A stretch of DNA of 64,000 nucleotides from Nemophila menziesii (GCA_029959085.1 JARWIR010000003.1:27109505-27173504), one strand, 5' to 3'; counted from the stretch's first letter, positions 12,675 through 24,099 are shown. Translations and numbers: made by a program. Notes: generated from the sequence alone by a model not told the origin.

Positions 12675-13401
12675 AGTCCCAAAACTCAAACCTTTGTCGT
12701 CCTGACAAAGTAAAACAAAATAGAGGTCTTAGGTGAGATGCAAAAATGGAGAGTCTAGTGAATGATACCCAAAGCACAACTTTAAATAAATCTCACATAG
12801 TATGACCTGAGAATTAATATACACCTTTCATGCAAAATCAAGCACAAATAATATCAATCCAAAACTAATTTCACAATGCTAGAAGATTACACTTACTACT
12901 TAGCTCAAGATGGTGGCTATAGGGTGTTCATCGATCCTCTTGCTTTGAACGCTCCACTTAGCTTACTCCTTATTGGATGAATCATAAATTCACTACGTAG
13001 CTAGGAATCACGAAAACCTTACGGTTTTAGCGTAGGATTAGGGACGGTATGATATGTATATTTGATAAATTTGAAGTGAGTTTTGGCTCTCTCCTCACTT
13101 ACCATCAAAAAATTGTCCAGGAGCTTGAGTTACACTCGAATATGTTCTCACTCAACCCATTTGACACACTAATTTAGCGTCCCCAAATTAACCCAATAAG
13201 CACTAAAGGTGATTTCTAAACATCCACTTTGTCGGTTACTTTATTTTTTCATGTATATATTTTTTCTTTTTCATTATTTTTCTCTTTTTTTTGTATAAGA
13301 CATCCCTGACCGTCACTTGATATGAATGATCATGTCTCTTATAATTTTTTTTCCTCTTTTTTTTTTCAAAGACCCCGATAAAGGGTTTCAAATAATATAT
13401 C
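12675..13401 (-). other. 3' non-coding region of second element, LTR-proximal part
   Basis: Inverted counterpart of about 7850-8612 in the first element (shared blocks include the CTCTCCTCACT and CACTCAACCCA stretches). The sequence breaks at 13401, where the solo LTR starts, and resumes at 14957. Confidence 0.7.
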
Positions 13402-14956
13402 TGGTGTCGACTAGGGTATGATAAAAATATGATATAAATAAGTGCAATGATAGACACCCTAGCCTAGCATGATTCTGCAAGTATACAGGAGGTATGCAAG
13501 TTTTAATGATAAAAAGATTCGTTCCTCAGAGACTACGAAAGTTAGGAAGAACTTATGCAATTTATCAAGTGAAAATATAAAAGCTAGAAATAATAATACG
13601 CCAGAATTAAAAGACTAAAGAGATTTTTTTTTTGGTTTTTGTAAATAGAAAATTAAACTAATAAATTAAATAAAAAAAATTAAATACGAAGAGAAGATAG
13701 TATGAGAGTTTAGCTCGAGAAACTAACAAGTAATCCCCACTAGCCTTGTTTATTCTAAGCATGTAAGGGTGAATCATGTAGAATTGCAATAACCAGGATT
13801 CTAAATTCCTTCCTATCCCGGAAGAGCAAACTAGGGCGGCTACCTCAAAATCACTAGGGGACTTGAAATAGGGTTATCCGACGCTACTAGGTTCTTAAGT
13901 AAGTCTGGCCTACTAATGATGATTGGTGATTTAATTAAATCGTAATGATTATCTAGTTAGGCAAATCTTGTCAGGATTTATTCCGTACACTTGACGTTAT
14001 GTGGTGTTTCATTAATTAGACACCCCTTTCGGGTGACCATCTAACTACTATTAAGGTAGTCCTATATGCGGGCCCTTATAAGGAAAACAGACGATAAATC
14101 AAAGCACATAAACAGAGAATAAAACATGAATTCAATTTAAATACAATGGTATCCCAAATTAGATAGACGTTTAAACAAGTCTATGGTTCATACATATATG
14201 CTAAATCTCAAGCTAAAAATAATTTAGTTCATACTAGAAGAAGAAAAGAAAATAATTACAAATTCAAAGGCCTGTGAAGACATAATTTGCTGTTAAGCTC
14301 CTTCTAGACTTCTCTTCTCTTGTTGTAAGCTTCCTCTTGGCTTAAGGTTTGACAAGGATGTGTTTCTTTCTGATTAGAAGGTGCCCTAAAACGTTTTCTT
14401 AGAGTGGAAGACAAATAATTAGACTTCTAGCCCAACTCTAATTCGTAACCCTAAAATATAGAAAATGTAAGATTTTATTGCTGTTTTGTTTTGGCTGTAA
14501 CTCCTTCAATACTTATCCGTTTGACGCGTTCTTTATGTCGAAACTGATCGCCTTGGGAAGATCTATCACTTTGCTTCATTCCATTCTTCCAAATTCCTAG
14601 CCAATCTTGAGTTATGATCACCTTTATGGTCGTAACTATTGGAATTCAGATTTTTTGGCAACTTTATCTTTCCATACTTATCTCTTACTTCCTTTATCTC
14701 CAATTTCCATGCATATTCCCTTCCCTTTATCTCCTACAATTGACTTGGCATCTAATTAATTTCCATATATCTTTTTAAAGCTTCACATTTAACAAACAAT
14801 TAAACCCAATATGCTCTAAAAAATATGAAATAATCAAATCAAGACAAGAAATAGGAAAGTGTACTAAATCATGAAAAAATCGATCTATAAACTAATAAAT
14901 ACGCCTAAAATGATGTCTCCAACTAAGATTAAATCATCACAAATAGGGAGACATCA
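13402..14956 (-). mobile_element. Solo LTR nested in the second element
   Basis: On + it runs TGGTGTCGACTAGGG...GGGAGACATCA, i.e. inverted TGATGTCTCCC...CACCA. No internal region is attached on either side. Flanking pentamers are ATATC and ATAAC (one mismatch), and the flanks join into one sequence alignable with 7800-7870 of the first element. This shows an insertion followed by LTR-LTR recombination. Confidence 0.82.
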
Positions 14957-15645
14957 ATAACATCCAACAATTGCGCATCAAATACAAACGCATAATAATT
15001 CCGTCCCAATGTAACTTTCCAATAATGAAACCCATCGCCCCAAACTCAAGCTCAAGACATGAAGTCTCAGGATCGTGATTTAAGTGCGGGTCATATCGAA
15101 ATGCCTATAAACTAAGGGGATATGGCTTATATCGTGGAGAGAAAAGAAAGGCTTAAAAGTTAAAAATGGGGCTAAGAAGGATAATATTAATCATGGGTTA
15201 GAAAGCTAAACAGTTTCAAATAGATATCAAAGAACTGCCTCAATCATTTTCCTAAATACATAGCTTGCCTCTAGTTCATAAATAAGTGGGTTATCTACTC
15301 ATTTAGATCTCATGTTTTACACATCACTCATTTTCCTTAAGTCCAAGCTTACTTCTTTTGCATTTTTCATTATTTTTTCCTATCAATTACCTAATGTTTG
15401 CATGCAATCAAAGTGTGTTTTACATTAATTCCTAAGGTCTACTATTTTTCCATCATTAATTTACAAAAAGTATGCTTAATGGGGATATTTAAAATACCCT
15501 AACCGTCAAAACATTCCTCAATTATTTTTATTGAAAGCAATTCAACAAATGACACATAAAATTGGGATGAGGCAACGAACCCCACCCCAAACTCACAATT
15601 GAGTCGTGTCCCCACGACTCGAAAAGACTCAATAAAGCAATTAAA
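14957..15645 (-). promoter_or_regulatory. 3' region with conserved hairpin and polypurine motifs
   Basis: At 15601-15620 GAGTCGTG-TCCC-CACGACTC is a perfect 8-bp hairpin. Next to it, 15580-15596, is the inverted purine tract. A further inverted motif, CCCATCGCCCCAAACTC, is at 15031-15047. All match positions 7169-7212 and 7768-7783 of the first element although surrounding sequence has diverged. Confidence 0.5.
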
Positions 15646-17040
15646 CTAATATACACTATTAATGAGAAAAGGATAGGAAAACATATCTCGATCAGCAATA
15701 GGCTGATCATGTGTAGGCTCAGGTCGAGGTTCTGAATTCATTTTCATCAATGTGTAAAGATTGTTCATTGTTGCGTTCATCTTGTATAAAGTTTCCTTCA
15801 TTACCTCGAACTCTTTTGTCATATTTCCCAAACTCTTCACAAGCTCAACTTGTTTATCTTCCAAACTTCTAACTCTCTCTATCACATCATTATATCTGGG
15901 AGTCTTCTTCTTTCTTCGTGGAGGCCTTGCTCCATTATCTTCCCTGAAGGGCTTATCTAACTCCATACCCACTTTCTTGTCTTTGTTATGAATGTTTTCA
16001 TTTGCAACTGTAGTAATGTTCGTTCCTATCTCATATGGATCCTCCTTTTTGTTTCTGCGTGGCACTTCTGCTTTCTGACATAATGAGGTAATTAAACACG
16101 TAAAGTTGAGGTTGTGTTGGGAAATATGAGATTTTTCGTAAACCATTATGAGGTCACGTGAGCTACATCAATTTATTTTTTCTCAAGTATGCATTTAATA
16201 ATATGAGTTGCTCACGTGATACCTCAGAAATATGAGCATTACCAAAGATGGTAGGAATGATGAAACAATACCATACTTTCGCGCGTGGTAGCAATTGACT
16301 ACTAATGACCATACCTTGATATCTCTGGCCTTCAGGAATGGGTTTGACCCCGTTAATTAAAACTTGTTTGTAGAACGAATCCCATTGGAAAGCCGGATCA
16401 TTAAGCTCTTCATGGTATTGGCATGGACCCTTTAAATATGGTAGCTGAAGTACTCCAGAATGTGCTTAATTGAGAAAGGAACAATCTTCTTACAGACTTC
16501 AATTAAATTACCTTCTGCAAAGACCAACTCTTCATAAAATTCATGAACTAAGGTTGGAACGTGAAACGGTTTTCTCTTCCTCAACTCTTTCCATCCAAAC
16601 TCGTCACAATTTACTACGTAATCTTTGAATTCCCCGTCCATGGTATCTTCCGGAAAAATCCCTTTTCAATACCAAAATTCAACTTAGCAAACCTGTCATA
16701 AATTTGTTCTTTCCAACTCATGAATGGCCTCTTAGGTTTCGGTTTCATGGCTATTGTCTTTCTTCTTACAAATTGTTGTTCATTAACTGGTTCACTCCCA
16801 ATTGTTTTTTAAACTTCTTTTTCTTCCAAGTTTTGCTTTTTAGGAGCAGACTCACTTGGGGACTCTTTCATTTTCATAGTATTCTTGACTTCTCCAACCT
16901 TAGGCATAAAACTCGAATCCAGAATCTCAATAGCTTTGTCCGGAGTAGCCCCAAGAATATTTCCAGTTGTGGGATTACTTCTTATCTTCTGAATGTAGCG
17001 CAAGGAATCAATTCTCTTGTCATCTCAATGAACTCCAAAC
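15646..17040 (-). pseudogene. Extra ORF downstream of integrase, long form (broken)
   Basis: Three open stretches on the minus strand belong together. 17003-16809 is Lys/Pro/Glu-rich like the N-terminal half of the ORF at 6625. 16641-16432 contains FGWKELRKRKPFHVPTLV, HEFYEELVFAEGN and VPFSIKHILEYF, which resembles the domain known as putative plant transposon protein (Transposase_32 type) found in Athila-like elements. 16146-15646 is basic (ARPPRRKKKTPRY) followed by a coiled-coil-like segment. Stops and frameshifts separate them. The middle domain has no equivalent in the short ORF of the first element. Function is unknown; no membrane segment is visible. The domain match is from memory of the family pattern. 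Confidence 0.55.
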
Positions 17041-17337
17041 TCAAAACTTTAAAAATTCAAAAACTAGAGAAAAGTTTTGAACTTTGATGTTTTAAGGATA
17101 TAGAAAGAATGTGTGTTGTGTTATATGAGATGGGTAATGATTATGTTATGGTATAGGAGAGGTTTAACAGGCAAGATTAAAGGTTTTATGAAGAAGGATA
17201 TAGGATAAAGGTGAAGAATTCTTGGTGTTCTGGAATGATTCAATGTTTGATTATGTGTTTGGAAGAAATTAAGAGGAAGAATTCCTAGTGTTTGGATGTT
17301 TTAATGATGTATTGCATGTATTTAATGAGTTTTGGTT

Positions 17338-17350
17338 CGTCTATAAAGGT
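17338..17350 (-). promoter_or_regulatory. TATA-like site upstream of long extra ORF
   Basis: On the minus strand the sequence reads ACCTTTATAGACG, about 300 bases upstream of the extra ORF. The first element has TATATATAGACC in the equivalent place, about 270 bases upstream of its ORF. Confidence 0.4.
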
Positions 17351-17409
17351 GTCTTGCGTGAGAGGCTAGGTTAAAAAGGAAAATAATTTGGCTTCTTTAA
17401 GGTTTAGGT

Positions 17410-17790
17410 CAAAATTTGCTGCGCGGGCCGGCATACTGGGCTTCTAACCAAGATACCGGTGAAACTTTTGTTCCTTTTATTTTACACTCACATTATTGTG
17501 TCCATGAATTAATTTAATTGGTTTTTCGCAGAGAGCTGACCGGCTAGCCGGCGGCGCGTATGTATTTTCTCGCTGATGCAAATAATAGTTGTGTGTAATG
17601 GTGTGCATTCCAGTAGCCAGCGATGTAACAAAAATATAGGACCGGCATACCGGTGGTAAGACCGCCATACCAGTCGCGCGAACCGATTCTCGCTGACGCG
17701 ATAAATAGATGCGCTAATAATTAAATTAAATGTCATTTCGCCGAGAGCTCACTGGCATTGCCGGAAAGATGGTCGGCTAGTTCAATTTAA
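17410..17790 (-). repeat. Palindrome-rich array, diverged copy
   Basis: Repeated CCGGCATACCGG- and CCGGCTAGCCGG-type blocks, each followed by a CTCGCTGA(C/T)GC phrase. It occupies the same place between integrase and TATA-like site as the array at 5992-6258, and shares the CGGNATACCG core but little else. Confidence 0.6.
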
Positions 17791-17999
17791 GCAATATTGG
17801 ACGCAGATTTCTCCGTCTTACACCTGTTTAACCCCAAACTCAAGGATTAAAATACCTACAGAAATCATAAAACTCCAACCTTTCTCATTTCTGTAAATTT
17901 TACACTAATACACATAAATTACTCTAATCTACACTAAGAATTTAAAAGACATTAAAACAATAAACTTACATACAATTGAAATAGCTTTTGTTTAACTTC

Positions 18000-19110
18000 G
18001 TTAAGCTCGACGGGTTACCTCTCGCATTTATTCAGCTTCAAAGAGGTACATGACCTCCCAAGGGTGTGGATCTTCCATGCGAAGGTGCGTTACTCGGCTG
18101 GATGTTCAATTTTTATAGCTCCATGAGACGTGACTTTGCTCACTACAAAAGGACCAGACCACTTTGATCTCAACTTACCTAGATAATTATTGAACTTGGA
18201 GTTGTACTTAAGGACCATCTATCCAACTTTAAATTTCTTTTCACGAATACGATTATCATGCCATTTCTTTGTCTTCTCTCTGTAAAATTTAGCATTCTCA
18301 TAGGCATGAAATCAAAACTCATCAAGTTCATTCAATTTCATCATACGATTCTTACCGGCTAAAGTAGGATCCATATTCAACTTTGCTATCGTCCAATATG
18401 CACCTAATTCAAGAGGTAAGTGACAAGCGCACCAACGGGTGTCTTGAACGCAGTGCGATATGCCCACAACACATCATCTGATTTCATTGACCAATCCTTG
18501 CGTGTGGGTCCAACAGTCTTCTCTAGAAAGGATTTGATCTATCGATTAGAGACCTCAACTTGACCATTTGCTTGTGGATTATGAGCTATTGATACACGAT
18601 GTCTCACGTTATAATTTTCTAATACCGCCTTCAAGTATCTATTCACAAAATGAGTACCTCTATCACCAATAATAACTCTAGGTGTACCATGTCTCATGAA
18701 GATGTGTGATTTCAAGAACTTTATCACTACTCGCGAATCATCCGTTGGTTGAGTAGAGCTACAACCTCTACCCATTTAGACACGTACTCAACAACTAATA
18801 GGATGTATATATTTCCATTAGATGGTACAAAGGGACCCATGAAATCAATACCCCATACGTCAAATATCTCAACTTCAAGAACATTATTACGTGGCATCTC
18901 ATCTCTTATAGATATATTACCGGTAAATTGGCATATGTGACATTCTTATACATATGCATGCCAATCTTTATGTAAAGTAGGCCAATAAAAACCGGATTGA
19001 AGTACCTTTGCAGCTGTACGACCACCTTTGAAATGTCCTCCGTAGGGTGAATCATGACAACTTGCATTTACCGCACAATCTACACCTCCATCTATGCATT
19101 TTATCACCAT
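18000..19110 (-). pseudogene. Integrase of second element
   Basis: Reading minus from about 19110: remnants of the HHCC domain, the core with GDRGTHFVNRYLK (the usual Ser-Asp is Gly-Asp, catalytic Asp kept) and NPQANGQVEVSNR (catalytic Glu) at 18775-18539, then a C-terminal stretch to about 18050 matching 5320-5770 of the first element. Several stops and frameshifts break it, so it is non-functional. Confidence 0.8.
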
Positions 19111-19790
19111 TTGATCACTACATGTTTTGTAGAGGAAGGGATCCTCCCAAGAATTGCTTAGCGCGGTGACCTAATCTCTTCCTCTCTTGTGGGTTAGCTT
19201 CTTCAGGAAAGGAACCACTCACAATAAGATTCGCTATATCTGCATACCAAGGAGTACCGGTTGCGTGTATCGAAAATAGACTCTCATCAGGAAACTCTTC
19301 TTTGACCAACTCTGGTCCACTATTAACCTCAGATCCTTCAAGACGCGACAAATGGTCTGCTACTTGATTCTCAATACCTTTTCGATCTCAAATTTCTAAG
19401 TTAAATTCTTGTAACAACAATACCCATCTAATCAAACGCGGCTTTGCATCTTTCTTCTCAATAAGGTATTTGATCGTGGAATGATCCGTGTACACAACAA
19501 TTTTCGCCTTAAGAAGATAGGAACAAAATTTGTCAAATACATATACAACAACTAATAATTCCTTCTCCGTCACGGTATAATTAATCTGAGCACTTGTGAA
19601 AGTCTTACTAGCATAATTTCAAACGGAATATCCCAATCAGGAGGTAGTACAATCAGTGTGGATATGAGCTTCTCTTATATCTCCAAGAATGCCGCCATGC
19701 AAGTTCCATCAAAAAGGAATTTGGTGTGCTTCTCGCGTAAGTTATACAACATCTTGGTGATTTTAGAGAAGTCACCAAAATCACATTTTT
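19111..19790 (-). pseudogene. RT end and RNase H of second element (internal deletion)
   Basis: Minus-strand frames show the RT-RNase H connection ([22 protein letters not shown]), then jump directly to [20 protein letters not shown] and [20 protein letters not shown], and MSRLEGSE. Compared with the first element, the stretch that holds the first catalytic Asp of RNase H (CDASD) is missing. The join lies near 19615 at a short TTATG(C) repeat. The element stops near 19790, where homology ends. Confidence 0.8.
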
Positions 19791-20068
19791 ATTATTAAAG
19801 AAAAAGTTTGGGAAAAAAACAACAATATTCAGCTAGATATTTTATTAAAAAAAATCTCTACCTTAACTGAATTTCCTTTTTTCTCCTTTTTATTGGGATA
19901 ACTACAATATTTGATTTTTTTTTCTCACAGTAGAGTAGAAGTACTATGGGATATTGCACCAATTTATCGTTTCAAGTAACGACAAAAGTACTGCATGCAC
20001 ACGCAAAAAACATTGACTATAAGCCATAAAAAATATAAAAAACAACAGAAGGGTATTTAGCTAATCTT
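19791..20068. other. AT-rich spacer
   Basis: No coding or repeat structure seen besides A/T runs; it separates the truncated retroelement from the LINE tail. Confidence 0.6.
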
Positions 20069-21022
20069 TTTTTTTTTGTTTTTTTTTTTTTGTCAGAATA
20101 AAAGTCTAACATAGATGTCTTGTACTACTCGAATATACATTATTAACATACGCACAGAACTCCACTAAAGACTTAGTAGAACTTTAGATAAATCTAAATT
20201 GAGTCTAATATTCTTGGCCAGGATGTCTGCTATCCCATTATATTTTCTTCTTATATGGTTGATTTTCCAATCCGGGAATCTTCCTATCCATCTCCATGCC
20301 TCGGAAACCATGGGACGGATTCTCCAGTCGATTCCTCCCCTTTTGTTAATACCTTGAATAACCTCAAGGTTATCCGAGTAGAAAGAACTACTCTTGGCGC
20401 CAAGATTTGCCGCCGATCTCATCGCTAATAATACTGTCCACATTTCACCTGCCAGACTACTATTTACCCATGCTCTTTTCGTACTAATATTCCTAATTTC
20501 ACCATCTTAGTTGATTGCTATCGACACCATACTTGTCGGTTCCCAACTTTTCGTATGCGATGCATCACAAAGCCAAACCATATCTGCTTCATCAAAATAT
20601 ATCGGATTATTATCTTCATCCACGATGTTGCGCTCCTCAGTACTATTATTATCCACTTTACCCGTTTCCTTTTTATCACCAAACAGATATTTCATGGTAA
20701 ACTTTGTTTTTTCTAGAATCTCCTGGATTACCCATTTCTTTTTCTCAAATAGACCTTTCATTCTCGCTTTCCATATATTCCATAAAGTAAGTAAGACAAA
20801 GGCTGTTACATACCTCCTATCCCATCCGTTATTAGAATAGCTTTCAATTATCTTAATAATCCAATCTCCAATCTTTAATTCCATTTTTTCTTCAATCTTA
20901 ATTTGTAATTGACAATTAGCCCATACACTTCTGCTGAAATGGCATCACAAAAAAATGTGTTCCACGTTCTCACTTCCTGCTTCACACCATTCACACATAT
21001 CCTCCACCATACATTTCTTTTT
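20069..21022 (-). mobile_element. 5'-truncated L1-type LINE with RNase H
   Basis: On the minus strand: a zf-RVT-type cysteine motif (CEWCEAGSENVEH, about 20990), a helical segment (20884 on), then RNase H with WLCDASH, AGEMWTVLLAM, YSDNLEVIQG and NGIADILAK, the D-E-D-D pattern of plant L1 RNase H. One stop follows VSIAIN, and another lies in the zinc motif. The frame ends at 20165. A poly-T run at 20069-20092 is the inverted poly-A tail. It is a dead 3' fragment. Confidence 0.82.
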
Positions 21023-21559
21023 TGTTCAAATTTGTTGGATAATTAACTTTTTTTTTGTTCAAAGGGATAAGAGGAATCCACAAATTAAGGCCTAACTAAC
21101 ACCAACCTTATTTTATAAGACCCAACAGTAAATTACTTCTATATAAAGCCTATTTTCAAATTCTTGGTTGGATTTTTTCCCATGTTACCCTTTTCCTTTT
21201 TTTTTCTTCAGAAATTCGCTTTTTAATATTCATATCCTTTAGATTTAGCTAATGGGTCCGTACCTATAGGTGCAGACCTATTTTGGTTTTCATTTTTTAA
21301 AGTTGTGTGTAATTGTTTCATAACGCCCAAATCACTAAGGGTTGTACCAGAGTTCGTTTTTTTTTTAATTCATACTTATTAAGTCAAGATGTGTCCATTA
21401 TACACCAGGGGCTGTACCCCAGGGATTGTACGGTGTATGATTAATTTGTTAAGTCCTTGTCCAAGTGTATACCCAATCAAAACCCTATACCATAGGGGTT
21501 GTACCCTTTAAAAAAAATTTAAGGCTTCTTTTAAAAACTTGACTGAAATGGGCTGGACA

Positions 21560-21790
21560 ATGGATTTAAAAAAATTGACTGAAATGGCTGGACCATGATA
21601 GGGAGGGGGCTGGACCATGAAGGGGGGCTGGACCATGCTGAATTTGTTAGAAAATGTATTAAGTTTTTTTTTTTTTTTAAACTTGACTGAAACCCCACAA
21701 GGGCTGGCCCATGATGGGATGGACCATGCTCGATCTGAACCATACTGGGATGGACCATGCTCGATCTGGACCAAGCAGATGTGAAGGGCC
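21560..21790. repeat. GGACCATG-type short repeats
   Basis: GGCTGGACCATGA and GATGGACCATGCTCGATCTG recur several times in this interval, followed by two GAAGGGCCACG units at 21783 and 21813. They give rise to spurious frames on the minus strand. Confidence 0.7.
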
Positions 21791-22107
21791 ACGGTGGGTG
21801 TGAGCAAATCTGAAGGGCCACGCGGGTATGAGCAGTGGAGGAGATCAAGCACGGCGGTGGTGCTGTACTTCAGCGTCGGTGGTGTTGTACTTCAGCGGAG
21901 GAGATCCAGCGGAGGAGATCTCGCTGCTGGTGGTGGTGGGAGGTTGCAGATCCAGAAAAGGCGTTGTTGCTGGTGGCGGTCTTCACAGCAGCGGCGAGGA
22001 TCTGGTTTTGCAGCAGAGGCCGGATCTCCATGAACAGAAGTGGTGTGTCTGGTGTCGCTGCAGTGGTGGGTCTGGTGTCGCTCGTGTACAGCAGCGCAGA
22101 TCTGGTT

Positions 22108-22345
22108 CTTGGTGGTGCTGTCTTGGTGGAGGGGTGAAGAAGGTGGGTGGTGGTGTCGGTGTTACAGTAGCAGGGTGGTGATGAAGGAGATCTGCAGCGG
22201 CGCTGGACAGCGAGAAGGAGGCCCACGGTGGGTTGGTGGTGATGTCTTGGTGGAGAGGTGAAGAAGGCGGGTTGTGGTGTCAGTGTTACAGTAGCAGGGT
22301 GGTGATGACGGAGCTATGCAGCAGCGCTGGAAGGAGATCTGCAGC
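22108..22345. repeat. Two-copy tandem repeat, about 135 bp
   Basis: The block GTCTTGGTGGAG...GTTACAGTAGCAGGGTGG...GCGCTGG at about 22108-22206 recurs at about 22243-22333 with few changes. Confidence 0.8.
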
Positions 22346-22773
22346 GGTGGTGGTGCGAAGCTCCGGTCTTCTTCTTCTCCAGATCTGGTGTGTCGCTGTG
22401 AGAAGGCCGGTGACGGGAGGGAGGTGGTAATGGTGGTGCTCGTGTATAGCAGCGCAGCAGTCAAGGTGGAAGGCCAGATCCACGGCGGTGGTTGTCTTGC
22501 GCGGCAGTCATGGGTAGGGTGGAGTGAAGAAGGAAGAGGGAGGGAGGGGGCGACTGTGTGGGTGCAGAGAGAAAGAGGGTTTGTCCAAACCCTATATGGG
22601 ACTTTTGTTTTGGGTCAAATGGTTTTAGTGTATATAAGAGGGGTAGGGGTGAGTTTTTGGTCTTTTTGCCCCTCTTTAGTTGGGTTTCAACTAGTAATTT
22701 GAGGCTGAGCCTTATTTTATTAAGACAAGGTTGTGTGGGCCTTTTTTTATAATTCACCCAAGGATAATTATAG

Positions 22774-23501
22774 TCAATGGACGCGATGAACTAAAGCTGG
22801 GTTCCTTCTCCTTTCTCGTGTCCGACATAAGTGCTGAGTTATTTCGTGGGTACGTTTCCTCTTAACGTTTTCTTCTTTTTATCTCACGCTATTTTTCATA
22901 CATTTTAAGATCTGTAAACGGCTTGAGCGTTTTCTTATATTTTATATGACTTTTCTTTGAATATTTTCATCTTATGCATGATTTTTTGAGAGCTTTTCCT
23001 AGACATTTTGTGTATCAACAAGCGTTTCTGAGACATTATCTAGCTTCCGGTACTTTACTTAATAGTAGTTTAAATTTGTGTTTCCTGCACATCTGTAGAA
23101 GGTCCGTTTCTGCTAGACTATAGATCAAGTTTTTCCTTCTATATAAGTCTATCTTTTCATCATTTATTTTTTTTTCATTTTATGTACTACCGATTTTTCT
23201 GTTTTAATATTTACTAAATAATTCTAGTATACTGTAACGTTTATAAAAATCTGTTGTACAACCGTTTTGCATGATCAGATTCAAGCATGAGCCGTCCAAT
23301 TGCGTGATTTGCCTAGAGACTGAGGACGTGGAAGCTGCTGTCGCAAAGGCTATTGGTGCCGGAGCTGTTCCTGAAGGAGAAATCACCAAGGATGAAGGCG
23401 CGTGCTGTGGAGGGCGCGTGGGCAAGCTTAAAGACCCGTACGGCAATGTTTGGATTATTTGCTCTTCTTCGGCTGCAAAGGGTGCTAACGTGGAAGCCTA
23501 A
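22774..23501 (+). pseudogene. VOC/glyoxalase-like gene, last two exons only
   Basis: Two exons of a plant gene related to Arabidopsis At5g48480-type proteins (glyoxalase/bleomycin-resistance fold; biochemical role unclear). Exon A ends at 22849 and reads DELKLGSFSFLVSD. A donor GGTACGT starts the intron at 22850, the acceptor TGATCAG ends at 23278, and exon B (23279-23501) reads FKHEPSNCVICLETEDVEAA...DPYGNVWIICS. Splice phase is preserved: GG plus A gives Gly across the junction. The family usually has about 80 more N-terminal residues; these are missing because the candidate transposon at 21062-22770 abuts exon A. The product would lack half of the VOC fold. Either a relic or the 3' end of a gene whose 5' part lies beyond the transposon. 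Confidence 0.7.
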
Positions 23502-23667
23502 TGATAGTCTTAATCTGGTTCTTTTATTTTATTTTGTCGCTAATCAAAAGTCAGTTTATATGTAACTAACCAAGCATAGCTCTAGATTTGAACATCGAAT
23601 CCTTAATTACAGCTGACCCTTAACAACTTTTTGGTTTTATTCAAGTAATTTTGTTGATGGTAACTAA

Positions 23668-23899
23668 GGGCCCGTTTGGAAGTGCTTATTTTAGAGTAAA
23701 AAAACGTTTTTAGAATAAAATTTAAAATTTAAAAAAATTATTAAAAATAATTTTGAAATCTAAAATTATTTTAAGTGTTTTTTTTAAAAAGCACCTATTT
23801 GGTGCTTTTCAAAAAAGTGCTTTTCAAAGTCAAAAAAACTCTTAAAATACTAAAAGCACTTTTAAGTACTTCTCCAAAAAAACACTTCCAAACGAGCAC
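23668..23899. mobile_element. Tourist/Harbinger-like MITE
   Basis: A 232-bp non-coding element with terminal inverted repeats GGGCCCGTTTGGAAGTG and (inverted) GTGCTCGTTTGGAAGTG, flanked by the trinucleotide TAA at 23665-23667 and 23900-23902. A 3-bp TAA duplication points to PIF/Harbinger. Confidence 0.82.
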
Positions 23900-23962
23900 T
23901 AAATGTTTTGCATATTTACTTTCCTTTGGGTTATTGTTGTGCCTTGGTTAAAGGGAGTATTT

Positions 23963-24087
23963 GAGATAGATAGTTGGCCTAGTTGTTAGGCTACTCTGCA
24001 GAGACCAAGAGGTTCTGGGATCGAATCTCATTGGAGTCGGAATGACTCCGAGCCCAAAGTGGCTCTCTCGTGTACTAAAAAAAAAAA
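23963..24087 (+). mobile_element. tRNA-derived SINE with 12-bp target duplication
   Basis: About 125 bp with a pol III A box (TGGCCTAGTTG, 23975-23985) and a B-box-like GGATCGAATCT (24018-24028), ending in an A run. The flank AAGGGAGTATTT occurs at 23951-23962 and again at 24088-24099. Both features together are typical of a SINE inserted by target-primed reverse transcription. Confidence 0.88.
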
Positions 24088-24099
24088 AAGGGAGTATTT

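Larger units (their letters stand above)
11115..19790 (-). mobile_element. Second Athila-like element, 5'-truncated
   Basis: Reading on the minus strand from 19790: end of RT, RNase H, integrase, palindrome-rich array, TATA-like site, extra ORF, hairpin and polypurine motifs, long 3' region, polypurine tract and 3' LTR. Gag, protease, most of RT and the 5' LTR are missing. It is related to the element at 1-10133 in the same layout but is a diverged subfamily. A solo LTR has inserted into its 3' region at 13402-14956. Confidence 0.85.
21062..22770. mobile_element. Candidate non-autonomous DNA transposon with GC-rich core
   Basis: The left edge (about 21085-21140: CCAACCTTATTTTATAAG, CAGTAAATTACT) is recognisable in inverted form at the right edge (about 22695-22745), which suggests degenerate terminal inverted repeats. 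The core at 21770-22560 is much more GC-rich than its surroundings. It holds overlapping frames on both strands, none resembling a known protein. I could not find a clear target-site duplication. A TATATAAG motif at about 22632 is oriented +. Confidence 0.45.

Noticed and set aside
21508..22757. Many overlapping frames of 65-128 codons on both strands
   Set aside because: GC-rich repetitive sequence has few stops by chance; no family resemblance, splice or frame conservation between the two 135-bp repeat copies.
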